Of a stretch of DNA of 64,000 nucleotides, positions 10,401-23,400 are shown in pieces (position 1 is the stretch's first letter; every line of letters begins with the position of its first letter). The notes beneath the pieces were generated by a model. The model had not been told where the DNA came from. It saw only the letters and a program-made list of their open reading frames with translations, and ran no database searches. The DNA comes from Bimastos eiseni. Its lineage: Eukaryota > Annelida > Clitellata > Crassiclitellata > Lumbricidae. The stretch lies in assembly GCA_959347315.1 (NCBI GenBank), contig OY365813.1, positions 16,895,081 through 16,959,080 on the forward strand, read 5' to 3'. The position numbers were made by a program, and so were the translations under genes.

Positions 10401-12315
10401 TCGAGCCTCACCCAAGGCAGTTACTGCATGGATGGGGACTTTGAGCAAATCTTCGACTCTCAACTGCTCAGTGATGTCGTTGTTCTGTCGTAAGGTCACG
10501 TGCACTTCAGAACTATGGGCAATAATAATAATAATAATAATTATAATTATAGCAATATTATTAATATTTGTTTAATTTCAAACTGACAAATCGCAGTATG
10601 ATTGCAAGTTCAGTATGAACGAATGATGACAAATAATTGCATGAGTTGAATTTAACTGTCGGCAGCCATGCGAGGTGCCATTATGTTAGATATATAATTT
10701 CACCAACACCACTGCCTAGCAAAAGAAGGGCTAGTCAACATTACGGGGGTATGGGTATTGCACTCGGTTCCTCAGCTCCGTGTCCTAGTGTATTAACCAT
10801 TACTGTACATCCCTGACAGAGGCAATATCATAATATAATTGTATTGCATTAAACAAAGTTATAATGGCGATTTTAGATGTGGATGGCTGTTTGGTTGATA
10901 TAGAAATGATCTTGACCAGGAGCAGAATCCACCGGAAGAACCAGTCCTGTTCAAGTCCATGACGCACGAACACTTCAATCAGGACGAATTTTCACCCATG
11001 CAGCCGGCTCCCTCTAGTGTTAGTCTTCACGTCTTTTGTCCAACATCGTTACGCTGGTGACACAACATGTATCCAATTGCTTGCTTTCATGCTCATTCAA
11101 TGGTCTCTTCATTGAAATAAATCTGTTAATTATCGGTTCAAACAGTGTCTTCAGATCGGTGATTTACTTTCGTGCATTGTCACCCATGTATCTGGGCACT
11201 GGATAATATGGTTGGGAAATTTGCTTATAAACATTCATTCATTCATTACAGAGATTTATATAGCACCCCTTCAAGACTACAACAAGGAGCGCTCCCGACT
11301 CCAGCACGTAATTATGCCATTAAGATAGTTTTCAACTTGTCCAGTCCATCCCATCCATCCATACATCAGTCCATCCATCCCTATGTCATTCCATCCATCC
11401 ATCCCTATATCAATCCATCCATCCATATATCGGTCCATTTATCCATTGGTGACACGGTGGATGACTGGTTAGTGGTCGGCCTCTATTATTATTATTCTTA
11501 CAGCAGTTTTATCGAGCACTCCTTCATGGTCATCTACTCAGAAGCTCTCCCAGCCCAGCCTCATGAAGCGGAGAGTTTGGGTTTCATCCTCGTCCGAGAA
11601 GACATTGAGCAAGTCCTTTACGCTCTTCTGAACTCTGTTAGAATGTTAATACAAAAGCGCAGTTGTATCCATCCATCCATCGATCCACCAACCCATCCGT
11701 TCATCTATCAGTCTGTCCATCCATAAAATTTGCCTCGTATTAAGTTTGTTTTTGAATGATTCTGTTTGATTTTTTAGGCGCACGACTACAGAGTGGAGCA
11801 GTCGGTCACTTTCTGGTCTGAACATCGCGACAAAGTCCATGTAATTTATTGTGCAAAATGTTACTAAAAGATTCAGTTATTAAGATAATTTTCTGCTCCA
11901 TTGCAACTTGTAACTTATGGCAGAACATTTATGTAGCACCACTCGAGATCAGGGTGCTCATGACTCAAGACATGGCTAAGCGGAAAATAGGATGGCCTTC
12001 AGACGCCTCCGGAAAGTGGCAGAGGGTAGAGAGAGCAGCTCTTCCCGAAGAGGGCGGGGAGGGTGTTCCAGTTGTTGGAACCCACATTATTTATTATGGC
12101 ATGTATGTATGTACCTGCTCATTTATAGGACACATTTTGATCTATGAAGGGTCTGACTTTGACAATTGGTTTTTATATTACAGGGTGTCAGCATGACTAA
12201 ACCAACATTTGACAGCGCCTTCAGGAAGAATGCGGCTTTCAGTCGACCGATTCATGAGAACTGGGAGCCAGACAAGTGCAAGCCCTACGAACCCGACCAT
12301 TATCCCAACATGTAA
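7434..12315 (+). CDS. SPAG8: SPAG8, sperm-associated antigen 8 (ciliary microtubule inner protein)
   Basis: Six exons: 7434-7517, 9277-9460, 9969-10014, 10904-11018, 11778-11840, 12184-12315; 624 nt, 207 residues, every junction GT-AG and in frame. Landmarks match SPAG8 as I know it: CLLENWVEE then HIDQ; KHGHRGLLTTQ; HDYRVEQSVTFW; GVSMTKPTFDSAFRKNAAFS; and a YEPDHYP ending. SPAG8 binds inside axonemal doublet microtubules and is also tied to spermatogenesis; there is no enzymatic domain. The human protein has a long repetitive N-terminus; here only 28 residues lie in exon 1, so this is a compact form. The ATG context is good (AAACAAAATG). An X-box sits just upstream. No AATAAA occurs close to the stop. 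The first intron (1.76 kb) carries two tandem arrays. Confidence 0.92.
7628..7745. repeat. GAGACCGAGACA-rich direct repeat, block 1
   Basis: Imperfect reiterations of GAGAC/CGAGAC(C) spaced every 6-12 bases inside SPAG8 intron 1. A second block with the same motif lies at 8500-8652. Confidence 0.65.
8046..8331. repeat. 70-bp tandem repeat, about four copies
   Basis: 'TCATTTCGATTATGGTGATT' recurs at about 8056, 8126, 8196 and 8266, a 70-bp period with only a few substitutions. It includes ATGACAAACGGCATGTTTGTC, which is partly palindromic (GACAAAC...GTTTGTC). It lies in SPAG8 intron 1. Confidence 0.85.
8500..8652. repeat. GAGACCGAGACA-rich direct repeat, block 2
   Basis: Same simple motif as 7628-7745 (CGAGACC, GAGACAGT, CAAGACCGAGACAC and similar), downstream of the 70-bp array. 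Open frames over it are a consequence of the repeat. Confidence 0.65.
10345..10545 (+). repeat. tRNA-derived SINE ending in (AAT)n
   Basis: A tRNA-like head with GTGGTCGATTGGTTAGCAAC (A-box region) and GGGGTCGAGCCTCACCC (B-box-like), a body, then an (AAT)n tail at 10518-10540. It lies in SPAG8 intron 3 and resembles the minus-strand copies in NBAS introns. Confidence 0.6.
10560..10800 (-). repeat. tRNA-SINE-like element (family C)
   Basis: On the minus strand it reads GAGCTGAGGAACCGAGTGCAATACCC, then a GGTTGACTAG-like block, then GGCACCTCGCATGG and a CAGTTAAATTCAACTC-like body. The same order appears on the plus strand at 52370-52610. It lies in SPAG8 intron 3. Confidence 0.6.
11233..11300 (-). 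repeat. LINE/SINE tail fragment
   Basis: TTTATATAGCACCCCTTCAA plus a GGAGCGCTCCC end: the reverse of the GCGCTATATAAAT tail family, next to a short ATTC run. It lies in SPAG8 intron 4. Confidence 0.6.
11338..11450. repeat. CCAT microsatellite
   Basis: Interrupted CCAT/CCATCCAT units with TATATCA and TATGTCA interruptions. A second short CCAT block follows at 11665-11725. In between lies a segment (about 11440-11650) resembling a degraded plus-strand tRNA-SINE (GACTGGTTAGTGGTCGG, then GTTTCATCCTCGTCCGAGAAG). Confidence 0.8.
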
Positions 12316-12647
12316 CTTCTGTATTAACAGATGTTGCCATCATATTATGTGACTCCTTTGTACAGCAGTGACTTCTGAATCCGATTGTCATTTCCTTGAA
12401 CTTATTAATATCTGTTACTAGGTCATGTGTATTAACCGTTAGTTTTCTAGATTAACATCATTGTTTGTTTGTCGTTTGTGTGTCTCTGTCATCAGCTGTG
12501 CATTTCTAATTCCTCAACAAGAGATATATTATGTTCTAGAAAGCCTCTCTAATATATTCGATAAAGTTCACAGTGATATATGTGCATTTTTAATTCAGGA
12601 ATGAGTCACAGTCAATTGTGATTGAATTGAATTTATATGAATTTAAT

Positions 12648-13100
12648 ATAGCGCCCCTTCAAGACAACTACTCAGAGGCGCTCCCATTCCAGGCCCGAGC
12701 AAAAAGAACAGTCTTGAGGTGTCGATGAAATGTATCAGAGGGTAACCTAGGAAGGGAGTGGATGACTGGAGAGAGGCCATTCCATGCTGTGGGGCCAGCA
12801 ATGGCGAACGCCCTGGTCTGTGTCATGGTTGTACAAGCAAAAGGTACAAAGAGAGTATGTGGAGAGGCTGAATGTAAAGATCGGTGACCTGGACATGCTG
12901 TGAGAAGAACAATAAGGAATTTCAAGTATACTGGAGCCCAACCCAATAGACAGCTCCATACCAATGGACATAATCTGATGTGAATGCGCTGATAGACAGG
13001 GAGCCAATGTAACGTGTCTCGCATGTAATGAACAATGTGATGCACAACTATGTTCAAACTTTCAAGGAACTTGTATAAAATTTTAGATTTTGTTGACAAA
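12648..13100 (-). mobile_element. non-LTR retrotransposon 3' end (CR1/L2-type), reverse transcriptase C-terminus
   Basis: A minus-strand frame has the hallmark C-terminal pattern of CR1/L2-type polyproteins: TLHWLPVYQRI, then APVYL, then AIAGPTAWNGLSP and FHRHLKTVLFARA, ending ...GSASE-stop. The stop is followed at once by GAGTAGTTGTCTTGAAGGGG and a CGCTATATTAAAT tail, then AATTCAATTCAAT. This fixes the orientation and identifies the tail seen elsewhere as belonging to this LINE family. It is strongly 5'-truncated, with no YADD core here. Confidence 0.85.
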
Positions 13101-14028
13101 TAAAGAATTTATGGCAATAACAGACTGCCTCCCATTAAACCGTTATTTTTATGGTTCCACTCCACATGTTGAATGCAGAATGGGACTGATATACCAAAAT
13201 GATTTCAATATTCCTGAGTGTATTAAATGCAGTGACCCATTGCCAGTAGACTGATATTTGACCCATATTGGAAGTTCATGCCCATATCCCGCATTCCAAA
13301 TATGGGATTGGGTTGGAAACATTTCCAGATTATATGGAAGACATCAAGACTAGTTTTACGAAACCAATCAGATCTTCTAACTGTTCTGTTGTGATAACTG
13401 AATTATGTAACATCATTTCACATGATCATTGTTTATTTACAAAGAAAACAATGTGACAAAAAAATGCAGAAATGTTAAGACGAGTGACAGTGAACAATAA
13501 AAGTAGCTAGAATTTAAAAAACTAGTAAATATTTTTATGTCATGATATGGAAATAAATAATAAAGTTGTTTGTGGGTGGGAGAACATGGTTGTGTGCTCT
13601 GGGTCTTAATTAGTAAATGGAGTAGGTGACGAAGTTATAAGAATATACATACTTGGGGCTGTGTAAAATGGGGTAAAGTAGTTTGGCATCTGTTACTTTT
13701 TGGCAAGTCCAGAGACTGTTGGGAAGGATTGCTCTAAGTAACCTAGGCGTTTGGCTCTTCTGCAGAATTATTCCTGGCGCTTTTAATCGAAGACTAGAAA
13801 TATACCTCACCAGGATTAGGCAAACATGTAATTTAGCAATGCCAGTGGGCTTGGTTACGTTATAAATGGACGAAGAACATGAGATTAAGCCTTTGAGGGC
13901 TGAGACTGGTGTAGGTCTGAAGCAATTATTAAGAAGTTTGTGGATCCTAAGACAGGCTTGTAATTACGCTAGCATTCCTTGGGAGGAGAGATGAGGATAG
14001 ACCTTTGAATATAGTGAGGTGCGGCGGT

Positions 14029-14283
14029 TCAAGATGATAATTTTTTTCGACTAGCCAGAGACGGTATTAGATATGATGGGATAGATTTATCGATTTCAGC
14101 GATACTATTTTGTTTGGATGACGTAACCGTTAAACCTAATATATTGAAGATTGCGTGCATAGAGCTAATTAATTTCGACCTTCCACTGATGAGCTCTGGG
14201 CCTCTGGCAAAGCTATTTCGTGCGGCTTCAGCCTCTTCTCGTCCCATCGGTCTTCCTTTTCCATTCATATCGAAACTTTGCAT
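14029..14283 (-). CDS. hypothetical divergent open frame upstream of NBAS
   Basis: An 84-codon minus-strand frame begins with ATG at 14283, 192 bases from the NBAS ATG and in the opposite direction. Its start (MQSFDMNGKGRPMGREEAEA) is charged and looks protein-like. The second half, after FNIL with a possible donor ATTAG|GTTTAA, looks less so. I recognise no family and cannot find a matching next exon. It may be the first exon of a gene sharing a bidirectional promoter with NBAS, or chance. Confidence 0.25.
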   Translation of the reverse strand: MQSFDMNGKGRPMGREEAEAARNSFARGPELISGRSKLISSMHAIFNILGLTVTSSKQNSIAEIDKSIPSYLIPSLASRKKLSS

Positions 14284-14470
14284 TTCGTGAACTCTTATTA
14301 AGCTACTTAGCTACCACTTCTTTCTGTCTAGTCTTCTTTGTACAGCATTTTCGCTCTTGTGAACTCAATTTGACGAATATTATTATAATATTTTATGGAC
14401 GACCAAAATTATGTAGCCTATTGGTGATTCTTTAAAATATGTAATCTATGCCTCGCAGATGCTGTGTTTT

Positions 14471-14482
14471 GAAGATGGCGGC
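14471..14482 (+). promoter_or_regulatory. TISU element at the NBAS start codon
   Basis: GAAGATGGCGGC matches the TISU consensus SAASATGGCGGC at all 12 positions, with the ATG being the NBAS initiator. TISU marks genes with very short 5' leaders, is bound by YY1, and supports cap-dependent initiation without scanning. Confidence 0.8.
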
Positions 14483-17400
14483 GGTGAATGATGTGGATCG
14501 TGAGGAGACGATATTGTATGATCTAACGGTCCAGGCAGAATGGAGGCAAGACCCAGAACCTCTGGTAGGGTATATCCTATGAATAATGAGACACTTTAAG
14601 ATTTCGACCTCACTTTATTAACTGACAACGTTCCAAATAAAATGTCTCTCTCAGTATACGTCTCATTTGAGTGACACGAAGCAGGCCCTACATTAGATTT
14701 TAGAGGTATTTTGCCCAGTTTGCAGTGCTGTCATTTTGCATGTGGAACGCGACATTTTAAAATTGCGCATTGTAAATCTGTGCTGTATATGAAATATTGC
14801 AGATAAATGCTAGCATTATGAGATGTATGCGGCTGTTAGGAGTGGTATATGAGCCCGTAGTGGCCCCTAGTCTTGGTTATTACCCACTTTATTATCTATA
14901 ATTGCATATATTTAATTTCACTGTTCTCGTCCTTTTGGGTGTGTTTGTCCTTGGTCTGATTTCTCACAGCTATAATCCAGTTCTTATGCAGTGTTGGGAT
15001 GCGTTAGTTTACTGACCTCCTTCGTGAGAGTTGGCTAGGGTCAGATTAGTTGTCATTAGGGTTAGGTGTCATGTAGGTCGGTTAGGGTCAGGTTAGAGTT
15101 CGTGAGGGTCGATTAGGGTTAGTGTTGTCATTAGAAGCATTAAACCTTCTGTGGATCATGCCTAAGGATATCTATGAGACACTGACTTCTATGCATATAT
15201 AGTCTGAGTTATCTTCCCACCAATGCTTTGTGATCTTTTTATATTCTTTTGAAAGAAATTAAATTGTTTCATTATTTATTAATGCCGTTAGTATTAATTT
15301 GTCTGATAATGATTGTGTACATGTGTGTTTTATACAGTCTCGTCATGCCAAGGACAAGGCTTCTTTGTATACCAGGTCAACATCAGAACAGAGTAAGCAT
15401 CACACACAGTTCACTGCTGTTGTCTGTACTCACCATAGACAGACTGCTGATTTTAGGACTTCTTTGAATCTTTTCCAGGCTTCTCCAACTGGTTGCAGTA
15501 TTCGGTCACAGTATCACCCAACCGATCGACACCTTTTGTATTGTTGTAATGGTGCTGTAGAAGTGGTTACATTACTGCCTCTGCCTAGTAAACTATGCAG
15601 TTCTTGCTCACATTTTGTGTGATATTGTATGTTATTGGTAATGCATTATCCTATTGCAAAGTGTGTAGAAAGTTGGAGCATGTCCGTTTGCACATTTTCT
15701 GAGTCCAATCAATAGTGGCCATCTCCTTACCATGCTTTACCAAGCAATACCAGCCTCACTTATGCTTTGATGCTATATTTTATATGACATATTGTCTTCA
15801 TGATATTAATTAGTTACATTCTTAAACATAGTTTCGTGTTCTTAATTAATAAAATTATTGGACCTATGTTTGACTTTCATCCTCTTCCTGATACATGATA
15901 CCTTTGAGGTGGGAATTTTGCATTCAGAATACAAATGTTTTGACATGTTTTAAAAAATTAATATGAGAGCTTAATCAACAAAAGTGGAAAATAGGTTCAA
16001 CATGAGGAGAATGCATTGTTTTCTATTTTCTTAAGTTTTCTTGAATCTGCGTTCACAGGTTCAGCCTGGAGCCTGCTGCGGACATTTGGTTCATCCGTCA
16101 GGTGAGTGAACACTGAACAGTGTGTGTTCTATCTTAGAATATGAACTTGAACATTTTACCACCTTAGGGTAGGATCGTTGCTAGCTGAGGTATGCAGTTT
16201 GTTGATTTTTCATGTGACTGGTAGTTGCATACGTTCTTTTTACTACTGAAGAGAAAATAATTCTTTGTCTATGTTGCAATTGATGCTCGTCTCATCTGTT
16301 GCTCTGTGAATTTGATTAATTGATTTTGGTAATAGAACTTTAGGTTGACCATACCATATGCCAAGAATTATTATTATTAAACGGATTATTTCTAAAGCGC
16401 CATGACACAGCCATGCCGCTACAAATGCGCTTTAAAATAACACGATCAGCATGCTAAGAAGAAAAATCATGCTATGACAATAACTACATCAGTTCAACTG
16501 GGATATGCCTTCCTGAACAGGTGAGATGTGAGTCGAGCCCTACAGATCTCAATCGATGCTGCAAAACGCACCTCGGGCGGAAGGCTACCTTGTACCTTTC
16601 AATCTCAGCCTTGTAAGGAGTGCTAATGTGTTCCATAATTTAACTCTACAGCAACCAGCCTGTAGTAAAATGTATGAGAAATCTATGCTGCTGGTCATTA
16701 AAGGGTTAAATAGGGTTCTCTTCCAAATGGGGTTGGGTAGGGACAGCTTCTTATTAAATTCTTGTAAAGGCATTAACGTGCATTAAAGAAAATGTTGCCA
16801 GTGTGTCATTTGGTGTTGTTCATCTGTTTACAGCCCTAGTAATGCCTCAGACTTGCCAGCGGCACTCGTGAAACTCATCAATGCTCAGATCAACTGGAAA
16901 TTTGCTCTTACTCGGTAATTTTGACTTCATAAAACTCATCATCACTGACTGACCCCATTCTATATTTAGTTGTTGGATTTTAGCAGTAGTTATGCTTGTC
17001 TTATCTACATTTGCAAATAAATCAGAACATTGTATTAGAGAAAAAAAGACTTGTCTGCTCATTTTTGATTAGGCTATTGCAGAACTAAGTTGAGAATGCT
17101 GGAGTTGTCAACCAACAGATCAGACACTTCTGTGCAGGTCTGTCGAGGAGGCAGAGGAGAATATCCCAGGGGCCTGGCGATTTTTAGAGGCCTCGGTCAG
17201 GCCTGCAATAAACTTATGAAAATATTAGTATCAGTTAAAAAGTGTTCCGAGTTATGCCTTGGTTGTATTACTGACACTCAGCTACAGCAGTTCAAGCTTT
17301 AAACATCTGAATGTTATCTTACTTTGTGCAAATAAATGTTTGCCATAGATATGCTCACTTCTGTCTAAGAATCCCATAACCGCTCTGCGTAGAGGCCCTG

Positions 17401-20400
17401 AATTTCTCTGCCAAGGGGCCCTGAATTTCTCTGCCTAGAGATCCTCAATTTCTCTGTCTAGAGACCCTGAATTTCTATGCCTAGGGACCCTGAATTTCTC
17501 TGCCTAAGGGCCCTGAATTTCTCTGCTTAGGGGCCTGGAATTTCTCTGCCTAGAGGCCCTGAATTTCTGTGACTAGAGGCCCTGAATTTCTCTGCCTGGG
17601 GTCCAGAATCTCTATCTGCAGGCCAGCTTCTGTGGTGTTTGTTTGATGCTGTTTGAAGCTGTTCTCGTAAGTTTTCAACTTCCGCTGGACGAGTAATTAG
17701 TGAGTCCGTGTTGATCTGGTTGTAGGACTGGTGAGCTGTTGGCCATTCTACAAGAGAACAGCATTGAAATCAGGTGAGCAGGTGATATTCCAAGAGAAAT
17801 TGCCATTGCATCGAATTCAGGCAACTCGATGCTTTTAATGGTTGTAATAAAACCATATCATTATTGGCCGGTTTTTCTTTATAATTATCAGTGAAAACAT
17901 TTGCTTAAGACTTGTGTAGTGTTTGGTTAGCTTTGTCTATGAATTATGCATCATGTGAGTGATATTGAGATCTACATGCCAGGGCTAAAGCACACAACTG
18001 CTGTTCAATAACAGGAATCCTATCCTTACTCTCCGGCTACTTCGAGAAAGAACCAATCCTATAGATGCACAAATTAGCCACCATACATCAAGCTTACTGT
18101 GCTTTTTGAGGTATCAATAGGAGTTGCATAATTACATACATACAATGTCATACATACTTGCAAACATCCTTATCAGTATAATATTGATGTTTGTTCCTTA
18201 ATCAAGCAATGAAGTTTACAAATGCTAAAAATTTATTAGTTCAGACTGATAAGTCTGCAATAAGATTGCATGACATGGAAGTTACAGATGATAACAAGTT
18301 TAATAGAAACCAAATTTAACTGTATGGCTGCCTGCAAGGTTCCCATCTGTCCTACTGTATGTTTTACAGTCTCCATTGGGAAGTGGAAAGCTTATGGGAC
18401 TGGCGGTATTGAACCCACGTCCTTCCGATCTTCATTTCAGTGTGTCACCAATCAACCGTTTCCGGCCTGTGGTTGGGACTGTGACTCTTAGATAATAAGC
18501 GTTCTGTGTATCAACGAAAATTGATTGATTCATCAATTGATTGATTGATTAATTGATTGATTGATTGATCAATTGATTGATCGATTGGTTGATTAATTGC
18601 TTGATCAATTGATTGATTGATCAATCGATTGGTTGATCTATTAATTGGTTGATTGATTGTACTTGTGTTGTCTGTGAGCAGGACTTCGCAGAATGAGTTC
18701 ACAACCCTACAGAGCAAGTGGAGCCTCTCGTCTTCGCCTCGGGATCCATGTCCACAGTGGCGCACTCTGGCCTGGAGCACAGATGGGTCGATGCTGGCTG
18801 TTTCTGATTCAGTCGGACAAATTGAGATCTTCGATCCAATGGGAACGTTGCTGTGTCGTATTCCACCAGTAAGCTGTGTTTTCTCTGGCAAAAACTTGAA
18901 CAGAAGTGATTGGTTAAGTTGGATATTATAGTAGGTCTGTTTGTATTCTTATGATGTGAACTAGCCTTTGTCTTTGATAGAAGGGGTGGACAATACATGA
19001 AAGAGATTAGTTTCAATATTCTTCATAGTCTGATTTTTAATCTGTTCCCACAATTCACCTGAATCATTTATTGAAGGTTTGTGTATTTGTGTATCTGAGG
19101 TACCTTGTATTTGACTAATTGAGCCAATATTAATGAGTCATCACGTCATCATTGATTGTCATTTGGTCAAAAAAATTCAGAATCAGGATCGTTTTATGAA
19201 TCATGGTCAGACTCTAGTTAGTTAGGGAACTTGAAGGCAACTCTGATGACAGTCTAGTTGCACAGGATCAGTATGAAATGTAGACATAACAGATGTTAGG
19301 GAACTTGTGGAGTGGACTACACAAGGTGTTCCATTGCTCTGGAATGTAGCTTCATTATCGTTCTTTCGTTGAACCTTTTTGTATTTGCCTGATTATAATT
19401 TAGAAGCGTTCAGTGGCCGCTTCTGACTTCAGCCAATCGCTCTGTTCACTGGCATTCAAGGACTTGAGAGCTGTTAATGTCACAGACGATCATCATTGGT
19501 TCATTGAATTACTGGCTGTCAACTACCAGGGCTCCTTAACTGCTTATCTTATCAGGTAACAATTAATTTAAACAGTTGATTAAAACAGATTTATGGAGTT
19601 AATAAAGTGTGTACTAATGGGAGATGAGCTTGGAGATGTATCATTCTATTACATATTGTATTGTATTCAAACATACATAGAGCCCTTCTAGTAGGGTGTA
19701 CTATTCAGTATTATCATGTATTGCGTATATGTATGTATGTACGTACGGACGGACGGACGGACACACACACGAACGCACACATGTATGTATGGAACATATT
19801 TGCAGCACATTTTAAGGACCTCAGAAAATCACATGCACTTTGCTGTCTGATTATGCTAAAAAACAAATGCGAGTTCAAGTGAGTCGAATTTTGTGTCTAG
19901 TATTGATAATGGGAAGCTTTGGATGGATGAGTTTGTTGTTTGATTAGAGAGTGTTCTTAAATTATTGTAGTTCTTAATACTTTGGGTCAGCTGCCAAGTG
20001 TTTAACTTTCCGCTTTCTACTCTAGCTGTTCATTGAAATTATTGCTTTGATTTTTTAGTGAAGAACCTCACTTTCCCATTGCATTCTTAATACAGTGCTT
20101 TGGTTCTTTAGCGAGGAGTTTGACTTTCGCCTAAGTCACACGTTCGATTTCACCAGCATTTACCCAAACGGAGTGAGCTCGGTTGTCTACCACCATCCGC
20201 ATTCCCTGTTGCTGATTGGTGGCAGTGCCAGTGCCAGTCTCGCTGAGGGTGGTGTCACGCTGGCGGATTCTACTGCCATGACCCACGGCATCAGCGCCTG
20301 GCGAGTTCTCTCCGGTCTTCCGTATTACAAGCACATCAGCGACCACGACTCAAATCGAACGGATGTACGAACAAATGGACGAGTTGCTTTTATTATTTAT

Positions 20401-23400
20401 TATAATGGTATTGTAAATGGGGAAATAATGTGTTTGTCGTAGCGAATTATTGAGGCAGAAAGGAAAAGCCTTGCAGAGAATGGGTCGATGGCATGGAGGA
20501 CTGGTAGTGTCAAATAAACGTCTACAATTTGACTCTGAAATGGAAACCCATGAGCGATAAAAGAATCCAGTTGAAGAACTAACCGTAATCTAAGTAATTA
20601 GCTGGTGATGATAAAATATGCATGGCAAATATCATGATGCCAATTAGAGCCTTCAGACAATGATTTGCTTAAGATTTTGTACAATAGTGAGCATGCTGCA
20701 GGAGCTTTGCTCTTTGTTAAATATATAAAAGATGTGGGCTGATTTTAAAATTGTCTTTTGACCGTATTAGTTCGAGCGAACATCTAGTATAGTAAGTTAG
20801 CTGGTATGTTTTGAAACACTGACTAATTGGAGTATCGGGAATCCGTTGGTTGGTTGTGGGTCCACCACTGATGACTGTTTTCAGCCTACTGTGCATAGTT
20901 TTGCTAATGGATGCATTTTTTTGTTCATTGTGACATTTAAGATCATTACGGCCTGCGCAGAGTAGATATCTTGAAGGGACGCTATATAAATGTTTTTATT
21001 ACATTCGATTAAATTATATGGAATTCAAAACCACTCTTATGTTCTTATGTGGTTACTTATTTGATGCAGTTGTGGATTGCTTAGAACATTGAGGCTTGGG
21101 GCTATAAGGTCAATTTGCAAACACTCATCCAATGAGCCAGTGAGTTTCTGGGATGATGTCTGGGTAAAGTTGCAAGCGTTTGTATTGAATCTCTCATTTT
21201 GCCTGCCATGATTGACACCTGTATTACCAGAGATCAAGTGCTTGTGGTGTGTGTTTCTATTGTTCTAGGATGTCACAAAGCGTCGTCTGGTGAAACGCTT
21301 CAGGAGTCGGTTCTTCAATTGGTCTCGTGAGGAGTCGCAGGACGGCATTTTTAGGCTCAGTCTTTCTCCGAGCGGCCACCTGTTGGCGTCGGTCCATTAC
21401 TCGGGAACGCTCAGCCTTTGGGATGTTCCTTCTTTACGTCTGCGGAAAACTTGGCCTCTTGAGTTGCAGGTCGCTCTCTTTGTCCATTCTTTCTGTGTCA
21501 GGTCAATAATAATGGACAACACACTGGCATGCATTCACTAGGCTGCGGCATTGTTAAATCAGGCGTGTGATTTTGCTTATTTATTTATTATTATTATCAA
21601 AATTTGATACCGCTCTTCTTTCAACATTTTTTGCTCAGAAGTGCATACACACGCCTCGACGACGCAATTGCAGTTGTACTGCAGAGCAATTGTGCGTGAA
21701 GGACTTGCTTAAGGTCCCTACACAGTGACTTCCCGGACGAGGGTCGAACCCACTCGATCAGCGCACACTGAACGTTATGGGCTGACCGCTCTAACCGATC
21801 GGCCACTGTGCCACATAATAATGTACATAGTAATGTAATGTGATGAAACATTTATATAGCACCACTTGAATCAGCAGCGCTCTCAATGAGTATCTGTGCT
21901 TGGGCAAGGGAGCAGGAAAGTCTTAAGGCATTTCTGAAACTGGCAAAGTGAAAGGGTCAGTAATTCTAGGTGCAGGGTCTGTGGAAGACAGTTCCAAGCT
22001 GAAAGGCCATCATAGGCAAGGATCTTCGACTTGGCCGTGGCAGAGCTCATGCACGGAACAACACGAAAGCCGCGAGTGGAAGATTACTAAGAGGCCCTTG
22101 CAGGTAAAGATGACACCAAAGTGCAGAGAAGCCTTTGGTAGGTTGGAGCCACCCAACTAAGCAGTTGCACATAAGGGAAATGGTTTTAAACTGTATACAT
22201 TGTTGAATAGGGAGCCTATGTAATGGGCACCTTATATGGTTGCCGGCAGTTAAATTCGATTCCTGTAATAACTTGTCATCATCCATTCATGCCGTACTTG
22301 TAATCTTACTGCGGTTTGTAAGTTCAAAATTAAATTAAATTAATTATTTTAATTAGTGCTATTGCATTGCAGTAATTTTGAGAAGATTTCCAGCCTGTTT
22401 CTAATTGCAGTGCCTTTCTGAAATGTAATGAGGTGCTATATGAATAAGGAGTACATTGATTCATACATAAATACATTGTTCCTCTGAAGGATTATCGGGC
22501 CTCTAACGGCGAGTGTGTGCTAACAGTGACTGGAATGCCAATTCAGCTTGTCTTTAAAAGTGTTAGGATTTACAGGTAGCCTTAGATCTAGACTCTGGCA
22601 TACATTCATTTCATTCATATTCTAGCATCACTTTGGCATGTAATGATCACCTCTGAGAGGTTCATAGAGTGGTGGGGTCCAGACTAATTTATGTAGAGCC
22701 ATCATTCTTCAGAGCAGCAAATGTTAGTAATTGTCAGAATGACATCAGTTTCTGTCTGATGCATTTCAGCCAGAATATGACACCGTGAACCAAGAGGTAG
22801 CTGAGAATCCGAAATTACGAAAACAGCTGAAAGGTTTGCTTTCCAGCAGTTGACTGCTTTACGTATTTATTCTTTGGCTGCCTTACATATTTATTCTCTA
22901 CATTTACAATGGTTTTAATTCTTCTGTCTCTGTCAGCTTAACAGAAAATTTAATCTCTGGTAAAATAATAATAAATATTTGTTTATTGATATACATGGAA
23001 TGTCACACCACAAACCATTACAGTATGTTAGTTGTTTAGTACCATAGTCTGATTCAATAGAGTTTTAGATAATATTATAATAAATTATTATAATAAGTGC
23101 AAAAATTTGTTTGAGCTTCTCTTGCATGATCAAATACTTTATTTACGTGATTAGTGATCAGGGTTTTTTCATTTGTATTCACTGTAGTTTATGCAAGTTT
23201 ATACACCAAGCAACACTCAATAATTTTACTACCTAAACTTGGGTGTATACATGCACCACTTTGTGTGACAGAGGGTTATTTAATGTTTTCTTTGTGTGCA
23301 GGGTTCTAGTAAGTCCAGTTGTTCATTACGCTCGTTCATTGTGTCGAATTAATGTCACCACTACAGAAATCAACAAATTTGTAAATGATGTGTATGTGGA

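Larger units (their letters stand above)
12316..14474. other. intergenic region between SPAG8 and NBAS
   Basis: It contains a minus-strand LINE 3' end (12648-13100). Positions 13100-13600 are AT-rich with nothing recognisable. Positions 13610-14300 carry minus-strand open frames of unknown nature, and the last 190 bases are the NBAS promoter region. No poly(A) signal close to the SPAG8 stop was found. Confidence 0.5.

Noticed and set aside
15020..15130. TTAGGGTTAG-like words resembling telomeric repeat
   Set aside because: The words are irregular (GGTTAGGGTCAGGTTAGAG and similar) and short; they look like a degenerate local repeat, not an interstitial telomere array.
15338..15376. Shorter version of NBAS exon 2 ending at ACCAG|GTCAAC
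   Set aside because: The resulting phase does not fit exon 3; the GTAAGC donor at 15393 does.
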